DNA from: Promethearchaeota archaeon | GTDB lineage: Archaea > Asgardarchaeota > Lokiarchaeia > Sigyniarchaeales > SOKP01 | Length of the DNA: 10,186 nt | Direction of reading: 5' to 3' | Assembly: GCA_030615145.1 (NCBI GenBank) | Contig: JAUWZT010000129.1 | Span: forward strand, 1 to 10,186 | In this document: piece after piece, positions 6,436-10,186 of the stretch | How the letters are laid out: every line of letters starts with the position of its first letter | Numbering within the stretch: the first letter of the stretch is position 1 | Position numbers and translations under genes: made by a program | Notes under the pieces: model-generated | What the model was told of the DNA's origin: nothing | Databases searched by the model: none | What the model saw: only the letters and a program-made list of their open reading frames with translations

Positions 6436-7362
6436 TTAATCCTTTTTTTCAGTTTTTACTTCAGGGTTTTCTCCGGATTTTTCTTTTCTTATTCGAATTC
6501 TTCTTTCTTTGAGAGGTATCTTCTTTTTTACATGCCGTTTAACATACTGTTCGTCGTATTTCTTTAATAATCCGTCAAGGTCCCCAATGGTTTTAGTTAG
6601 TTTTTCGATTGGAATGTCTTCGAAAAATCTATTTTTCTTAAATTTTTTCGCAGGACCCCCATTGTACACCCATCCTTCTTCTAGTTCTTGACCTACCATT
6701 GTAGACGACCAAGTGTTTAAAATACAGTTCTTTCCTATATGAGTGCCTGGCATAATTATTACGTGTGCGCCTATTCTGACGTTTTCTTCAATGACGGTTT
6801 TTTTAATGATTAAAAAGTTTCCTATAATAACTGAAGATTGAATTATAGCGCCCTGGCCAACAACTACATTTTTACCGAACTCGATATATTCAGTATCCAC
6901 CCAACCTTCAAAAAGCGAGTTAGAAAATTTTGTTTTAACTCCAAACATCTTAAAACAAATATTGTCTAAAAATGGAAAGGGAAATTTATGTGCGAGCCAG
7001 GTTGGCCACTTTTTAATTGTATTTCTAAGACTCCAATATCTATAATCCTTGTCTGCGGGATCCCTTAAAAAAACGCCTTCTCTTGGTTTATGAAAAACAT
7101 TAACTATAATTAATAAAATTTTAGCAAATAATAATGCAGCAAATACGGTTGTGATGTACATTACAATAAAATAAAGAGGCAAAAACACGTAGAAATGAAG
7201 TGGTCTTATATCATGCCACAACATTTGCCAATACCACCAAATTTCCAATATCGCAGGAAGTAGACTTATCCATATTAAAAAAATATACAAAATCAAATAC
7301 TTTTTCTTAGCCAGTACGGTTGCACAAAAAGGACCGACGCGCATTGAATTCGGAACGCTCAT
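6436..7362 (-). CDS. Membrane-anchored left-handed beta-helix (hexapeptide) acyltransferase-like protein, third paralogue
   Basis: The protein has 308 residues. Two hydrophobic segments (about 22-44 and 57-90) anchor it. An amphipathic linker with W-x-LR and FPFLDNICFKMFGV follows (110-142). A hexapeptide-repeat beta-helix spans about 150-237 (GKNVVVGQGAII, GNFLII, RIGAHVIIMPGTHIGKN) and closes with NGGPAKK, the GxPA(K/R) end seen in acetyltransferases of this fold. H208 in PGTHIG is shared with the next paralogue upstream and may be functional. The C-terminal 40 residues are strongly basic. The ATG overlaps the upstream stop (TAATG) and is preceded by a strong GGGAGG 9 nt away, so the start is firm. 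Beta-helix transferases are trimers with active sites between subunits. Donor and acceptor are unknown. With the two neighbours it resembles a split Pls/PosA C-terminal region. Confidence 0.82.
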   Translation of the reverse strand: MSVPNSMRVGPFCATVLAKKKYLILYIFLIWISLLPAILEIWWYWQMLWHDIRPLHFYVFLPLYFIVMYITTVFAALLFAKILLIIVNVFHKPREGVFLRDPADKDYRYWSLRNTIKKWPTWLAHKFPFPFLDNICFKMFGVKTKFSNSLFEGWVDTEYIEFGKNVVVGQGAIIQSSVIIGNFLIIKKTVIEENVRIGAHVIIMPGTHIGKNCILNTWSSTMVGQELEEGWVYNGGPAKKFKKNRFFEDIPIEKLTKTIGDLDGLLKKYDEQYVKRHVKKKIPLKERRIRIRKEKSGENPEVKTEKKD

Positions 7363-8270
7363 TATTTAACGCCTCCCTTTTTTCTTCTAAATAAATGTTT
7401 TTTATCTTCATCGATATTAACTTCGTGCTCTACCTCAATTTTTTCTTCTTCGTCAACATCTACTTTTTGTATAATATCTCTTCTCATTTCAGCGTATTGA
7501 TTAGGCTTTAATTTTCTAGCAGGAATACCTGAATATATCCACCCGTCTTCTAGTTTTTGATTAAGAGTGGTAACTGATACCGCACCTAAAACAGTATCTT
7601 TTCCAAAGTGAGTTCCAGGGGCAATCGTGCTCTGACCTCCAACAAGGGAGAAATCTTCGAAAGTTATTCTTTTAATGATTAGATAATTACCTACCACCAT
7701 TGAGCTCATTATAACAGCCCCTTGACCGATAGTTACGGTGTTTCCAAACTTAATAAATTCAGCGTCGCACCACGCATCGTTTAAGTGGCTCGAAAAATCC
7801 ATATTTACTCCAAACCAGCGAAATGCTAATACATCTAACCAAGGTAAAGGCCAGTTTCTTATTAACCACAAAACAATTTTTTTTATTTCGGTTCTTAACC
7901 TCCAAAATTCAAAATCCGTGTCTCCCTTCTCAGTTCGGAATATTCCCTCTTTGGGAAGGTGAATTAGATTTATTAAAATTAACAGAAGCTTACTAAAAAA
8001 AAAGCAACTAATAATAAAAAGAAATGTGAGCGCTAACAATAAAAGTGGTAAAAATAACAAATTAATTATCCATGGTAGTGGGCTTACAGTGTAGCCGTAC
8101 CAAAAAGTTGCTACAATAATTCCTGAAAACCAAAAAATAGGGATATATACTATTAAAAACTTAAGACTAACTCTGTTAATAGCAGAACTTGTAGTGAAAT
8201 CAATATTAAAGTCAGAGTCATCATCTATGTTTTCAGAACCTTTATTTTCATCTTCTATAGTTTCAGCCAT
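7362..8270 (-). CDS. Membrane-anchored left-handed beta-helix acyltransferase-like protein, second paralogue
   Basis: This 302-residue protein is clearly homologous to the gene downstream. A very acidic N-terminal tail (1-25) precedes two membrane segments (about 36-58 and 67-102), then the linker G-I-F-R...FW-x-LR and WPLPWLDVLAFRWFGV (109-155). The beta-helix runs about 165-252 (GNTVTIGQGAVI, GNYLII, GGQSTIAPGTHFGKD) and ends in SGIPARK. H221 in PGTHFG matches H208 of the downstream paralogue, but the other paralogue's His in IGAH is replaced here (VGGQ). The C-terminus is a mixed-charge tail. Its start lies 2 nt after the upstream stop with a GTGAG-like Shine-Dalgarno, and its stop overlaps the next ATG. 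I expect it to form a complex with its two neighbours, which is inference. Confidence 0.82.
   Translation of the reverse strand: MAETIEDENKGSENIDDDSDFNIDFTTSSAINRVSLKFLIVYIPIFWFSGIIVATFWYGYTVSPLPWIINLLFLPLLLLALTFLFIISCFFFSKLLLILINLIHLPKEGIFRTEKGDTDFEFWRLRTEIKKIVLWLIRNWPLPWLDVLAFRWFGVNMDFSSHLNDAWCDAEFIKFGNTVTIGQGAVIMSSMVVGNYLIIKRITFEDFSLVGGQSTIAPGTHFGKDTVLGAVSVTTLNQKLEDGWIYSGIPARKLKPNQYAEMRRDIIQKVDVDEEEKIEVEHEVNIDEDKKHLFRRKKGGVK
7372..7377 (-). promoter_or_regulatory. Strong Shine-Dalgarno GGGAGG inside the upstream gene
   Basis: On the minus strand, GGGAGG lies 9 nt before the ATG at 7362, within the last codons of the second beta-helix paralogue. With the TAATG stop/start overlap it implies coupled, near-stoichiometric translation of the second and third paralogues. 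Confidence 0.7.
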
Positions 8271-8272
8271 TT

Positions 8273-9232
8273 TTATCTCACGCCATTATTTTTTATGTTT
8301 TTTTTCTTTTTTTCATTTTTTTCTGCTTCTTTTTTTATCCTCTCTAACTTTGCGTTTTCTTGCTTAACTCTTAAATCTTCAGCCTGAACTAAATTAACTT
8401 CGCTAACCTTTAAGTAATCCATAATTTTCTTTTTAAATATTCTACGCAAAGGCAAGCCAAAGTAGTAATTATTTCCTTTTAACAAATTGTGTTTAGTTGC
8501 TGCTGCCATTGGCAATAAATAGGAATTATCTCTTAGTTCACATCCAGGGGCAATATTATTAAAACCCCCTAAAGTAACATTTTCTCCTAGCTTTATTTCA
8601 AAGTACACAATATTTCCGAAAACTCCCTCAACAAAATGGCTAGAGAGTGCCGAATTAACGCCAATATAGCAGTTTTTTCCGATGTTAACATTTCTATCCG
8701 TAACTACTGATTCTTCGAGCGTAGAACCCTTTTTAATTACGCTGGTTCCTACAAAATTAAAAAACCAATTTGCTAGCCAAGGAAATATTCCTTTCATGAA
8801 AGCATTTTTTCCGTATTTAATCATAAAGGATCTTATATGGTATAAATTAGCAGTTTTAGAAGGGATGTTTCTTGGAATAATGCCATCTTTACTAGGTGAA
8901 ATTTTTTCTGTATGTCTCCAGATAATTCGCGAGATCAAACCTACCAAAAATAAGTGGATCAAATAACTCACAATAAGAACTAACGGTAAGGCTAAAAAAG
9001 CTAGTAATGAATCAAGGTTCGTAAAGACAACAAACAAGTTATCTATCCTTAAAAAGAGGGGGATAAAAACTAACATAACATACTCCATAAAAACAATTCC
9101 CGGTATTACATATGAACAATAATATATAACTAAAAAGATACTCATATACCAATGGAATTGAAGTTCAATTTTTTCTTTAGCAACTTCACCATCAGAGTCA
9201 CTCATATCAGGCGGTTTAATTTCGTCTAACAT
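8273..9232 (-). CDS. Membrane-anchored left-handed beta-helix acyltransferase-like protein, first and most diverged paralogue
   Basis: The protein has 319 residues and heads the five-gene operon. Two long hydrophobic stretches (about 29-60 and 74-105) are followed by the shared linker with GIIPR and YHIRSFMIKYG (117-141). A beta-helix covers about 162-262 (NVNIGKNCYIGV, KLGENVTLGGFNNIAPG) and ends FGLPLRR. It lacks the PGTH motif of the other two (PGCELRDN here), so it may be a structural rather than catalytic member. H199 in SSHF is a different His. The C-terminal 40 residues are a highly charged, Lys/Glu-rich, coiled-coil-like helix. The ATG at 9232 has GGTG 9 nt upstream (9242-9245), and a BRE/TATA promoter lies about 45 bp upstream. 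Exact function unknown. Confidence 0.78.
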   Translation of the reverse strand: MLDEIKPPDMSDSDGEVAKEKIELQFHWYMSIFLVIYYCSYVIPGIVFMEYVMLVFIPLFLRIDNLFVVFTNLDSLLAFLALPLVLIVSYLIHLFLVGLISRIIWRHTEKISPSKDGIIPRNIPSKTANLYHIRSFMIKYGKNAFMKGIFPWLANWFFNFVGTSVIKKGSTLEESVVTDRNVNIGKNCYIGVNSALSSHFVEGVFGNIVYFEIKLGENVTLGGFNNIAPGCELRDNSYLLPMAAATKHNLLKGNNYYFGLPLRRIFKKKIMDYLKVSEVNLVQAEDLRVKQENAKLERIKKEAEKNEKKKKNIKNNGVR

Positions 9233-9273
9233 TTATTACTACACCAATGCTATCGTGAAAATCAATTATTTTT

Positions 9274-9288
9274 AGTATTTAAACTTTC
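9274..9288 (-). promoter_or_regulatory. BRE/TATA promoter of the beta-helix / nitrilase / dehydrogenase operon
   Basis: On the minus strand, purine-rich GAAAG (9284-9288) runs directly into TTTAAATACT (9274-9283), a close match to an archaeal BRE plus TATA box. Initiation about 25 bp downstream, near 9250-9255, would leave a short leader of about 20 nt containing the GGTG Shine-Dalgarno before the ATG at 9232. The following gene gaps are too small for other strong promoters, except perhaps the 27-nt gap at 5621-5647. Confidence 0.6.
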
Positions 9289-9301
9289 TAAATCGAATTT
9301 A

Positions 9302-9323
9302 ATATTATTAATATTAATAATAT
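9302..9323. repeat. Perfect 22-bp AT palindrome upstream of the operon promoter
   Basis: Bases 9302-9323 equal their own reverse complement: half-site ATATTATTAAT, centre between 9312 and 9313. It lies 14 bp upstream of the BRE, a usual place for an activator or repressor dimer site. It is made only of A and T in an AT-rich spacer, so chance is a real alternative. Confidence 0.6.
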
Positions 9324-9348
9324 AGTAATCAATTTCAATTTTTTTTTT

Positions 9349-9357
9349 AAAAAAAAA
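9349..9357 (-). terminator. Oligo-T terminator after the 54-residue gene
   Basis: On the minus strand the TAG at 9360-9362 is followed after AA by a run of nine T. A pure U-tract is enough for archaeal intrinsic termination, and its position right behind the stop supports the small gene. The adjoining T-run on the plus strand (9339-9348) makes a T/A mirror block but no real hairpin loop. Confidence 0.5.
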
Positions 9358-9359
9358 TT

Positions 9360-9524
9360 CTAATCGTTTTTAATAATTATTTGTCTCGAACCAACAGTTA
9401 CTTCGTAATGAGAAGCATTTAAGAAATTATCGAGCTCTTGGGAGATAAATTCACTGTTATAGTATTCGGATTTTATCTCAAACTTCTCTTCGTAATATTC
9501 TCTCTGATTTAAGAGATAATTCAT
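9360..9524 (-). CDS. Small hypothetical protein, 54 residues
   Basis: This is an uncharacterised small gene running from ATG 9524 to TAG. The product begins MNYLLNQREYYEEKFEIK and ends VTVGSRQIIIKND. It is acidic and hydrophilic, rich in Tyr, Glu and Asn, with no transmembrane segment and no cysteine. It looks like a helix followed by two strands. I do not recognise a family. Evidence that it is real: protein-like composition with no odd runs, a TATA-like box 30 bp upstream (9549-9559), which fits a leaderless or nearly leaderless transcript, and an oligo-T terminator immediately after the stop. It precedes the beta-helix operon on the same strand but is separated from it by the terminator, the palindrome and a new promoter, so it is probably its own unit. 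Confidence 0.5.
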   Translation of the reverse strand: MNYLLNQREYYEEKFEIKSEYYNSEFISQELDNFLNASHYEVTVGSRQIIIKND

Positions 9525-9548
9525 TCTTATAAATAACTATTCATTCAA

Positions 9549-9559
9549 TTTTAAATATA
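9549..9559 (-). promoter_or_regulatory. TATA-like box of the 54-residue gene
   Basis: TATATTTAAAA on the minus strand lies about 30 bp before the ATG at 9524, with no Shine-Dalgarno between them. This would place the transcription start within a few bases of the start codon. The region is very AT-rich, so TATA matches are cheap. Confidence 0.4.
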
Positions 9560-9580
9560 GTTAATTATCAAAAGGAAGTA

Positions 9581-9651
9581 AAATTTTTAGGATTTTTGAG
9601 ATAATCATGAAAATTCTACGCTAAATCTAAAATTAAGGATTTTGAGACATC
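9581..9651. repeat. Imperfect direct repeat pair, about 24 bp each, 47 bp apart
   Basis: AGGATTTTTGAGATAATC (9589-9606) and AGGATTTTGAGACATC (9636-9651) are similar, with similar A/T-rich sequence to the left of each copy. The spacing, about four and a half helical turns, could suit two regulator sites upstream of the 54-residue gene, but a chance match in AT-rich DNA is possible. Confidence 0.3.
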
Positions 9652-9680
9652 TTTTAATTACTGATTATATAATCATTACC

Positions 9681-9842
9681 CTAAACAATTGCTTTAACCT
9701 CACTAAATAGTTTTTGGGTTAAGGTTAAGCTTCTTTTGAGGGATTCGGGACAGCCGTTCCACATATAAAGTGCCTTAATCTCGCCTTTACCCAAAAAGAT
9801 TTGAATTATAGCTGCTGAAAATATTGTTAAAGGGAATATCAC
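9681..9842 (-). CDS. Doubtful small ORF, 53 residues
   Basis: A minus-strand frame open from about 9878 to the TAG at 9681, with GTG at 9842 as the only usual start, gives 53 residues. They comprise a hydrophobic N-terminal stretch (FPLTIFSAAIIQIFLG) and a polar part with MWNGCPESLKRS. Composition is protein-like and the G+C is a little higher than in the surrounding spacer. There is no clear Shine-Dalgarno and no recognisable family. It could be a small membrane protein, the 3' remnant of a broken gene, or chance. Its 5' part lies opposite the open upstream extension of the plus-strand ORF that follows; both cannot easily be coding there. Confidence 0.27.
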   Translation of the reverse strand: MIFPLTIFSAAIIQIFLGKGEIKALYMWNGCPESLKRSLTLTQKLFSEVKAIV

Positions 9843-9888
9843 ACCACAAAATTTTAGTAATTTAATTAATCCACGAATTCAAGATTTA

Positions 9889-10098
9889 ATGGATAAATTT
9901 CGCAAAGAATTTGGAATAATTCGTAGCTATTCTGTTTTTAGAAAGATTTCTATTGACGAATTCTTCCTAAATTGGATTAAGAAAATGCCCCGACAAGAAT
10001 TCTCTGAAATAGTAGATAAATACAGATTGAAATATACTAAACATGATATGTTATTAATGTGGTCTCAAATGAACAGAAATCTAGAAATTATAGTTTAG
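9889..10098 (+). CDS. Hypothetical protein, 69 residues, possibly a 5'-truncated gene
   Basis: ATG 9889 to TAG gives a basic, aromatic-rich protein (MDKFRKEFGIIRSYSVF..., ...EIVDKYRLKYTKHD...) with no membrane segment or cysteine and no family I recognise. It appears mostly helical. No Shine-Dalgarno is visible. TTTAATTAAT (9861-9870) lies about 24 bp upstream and could drive a leaderless transcript. Oddly, the frame stays open back to 9805, and the extra 28 codons (IIAAENIVKGNITPQNFSN...) also look coding but offer no ATG, GTG or TTG. The gene may therefore be the 3' part of a longer one broken near 9802. It is the last ORF before the aberrant G-rich tail. Confidence 0.42.
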   Translation: MDKFRKEFGIIRSYSVFRKISIDEFFLNWIKKMPRQEFSEIVDKYRLKYTKHDMLLMWSQMNRNLEIIV

Positions 10099-10100
10099 CT

Positions 10101-10186
10101 GGTATGTGGGCGTTGGTTGTGGACTGATCTGCTTGTTGGAATTTCAGTCGGTTCGGGGCAGGAGAGAGTTTTGGTGGGGGGGTGTG
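10101..10186. other. G-rich, non-coding terminal stretch, probable contig-end artefact
   Basis: By hand count the last 86 bases hold 40 G, 28 T, 10 A and 8 C, ending in a run of seven G, whereas the rest of the window is AT-rich without such skew. Only a 6-bp inverted repeat (GACTGA/TCAGTC, 10122-10149) stands out. I see no tRNA, rRNA or coding signal. Low-quality read ends or poly-G sequencing artefacts at a contig end explain it best. A G+C-rich RNA gene cut by the edge is a weaker alternative. Confidence 0.5.

Noticed and set aside
8682..8966. Plus-strand ORF of 94 codons
   Set aside because: Antisense to the first beta-helix paralogue; no start signal or family resemblance.
9691..9730. 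Inverted repeat GCTTTAACCT / AGGTTAAGC as an RNA gene or terminator hairpin
   Set aside because: Short arms, one bulge, a 21-base loop and no T-run; no tRNA or C/D-box pattern could be built around it.

Overview
The window is AT-rich and looks archaeal. Genes are short-spaced, several promoters have a TATA box (one with a purine-rich BRE) about 25 bp before the start, and some starts appear leaderless. The gene content is anaerobic and iron-sulfur based. I favour an anaerobic archaeon, possibly of the Asgard group, but there is no marker gene here and this is only an impression. The last ~86 bases are abruptly G-rich and suggest a contig end.

Left part (9-3262, minus strand): a three-gene operon for an ATP-driven 2-hydroxyacyl-CoA dehydratase / benzoyl-CoA reductase-type enzyme. 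In transcription order it encodes a small catalytic subunit (2213-3262), a larger catalytic subunit (816-2135) and the BadF/HgdC-type activating ATPase (9-815). The small subunit is cut by an in-frame TAA. The missing family-typical C-terminus continues in the same frame for 23 codons right after it (2141-2212), and with it the gap to the next gene shrinks to 5 nt.

Divergent from this operon (3445-4626, plus strand): two genes. The first is a 254-residue protein that reads as the middle part of acetyl-CoA synthase beta subunit (CdhC/AcsB) plus a compact Cys cluster, but it lacks the part that carries the rest of the nickel A-cluster. The second is a YkgJ-type CxxCxxCC metal-binding protein.

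Right-centre (4613-9232, minus strand): a five-gene operon with gaps of 2, -1, 2 and 27 nt. In transcription order it encodes three paralogous membrane proteins, each with two N-terminal transmembrane segments and a left-handed beta-helix acyltransferase domain, then a nitrilase-family amidohydrolase and a zinc/NAD alcohol dehydrogenase. The three paralogues resemble a split form of the three repeated membrane-plus-soluble units at the C-terminus of Pls/PosA-type peptide synthetases. They could form a heterotrimer, since beta-helix acyltransferases are trimeric. Its promoter (BRE/TATA at 9274-9288) lies next to a perfect 22-bp palindrome.

Right end (9233-10186): a likely unlisted 54-residue gene (9360-9524, minus) with its own TATA box and oligo-T terminator, a weak 53-residue minus-strand ORF (9681-9842), a 69-residue plus-strand ORF (9889-10098) whose frame is open further upstream, and the G-rich tail. 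I see no tRNA, rRNA, CRISPR array or insertion sequence.
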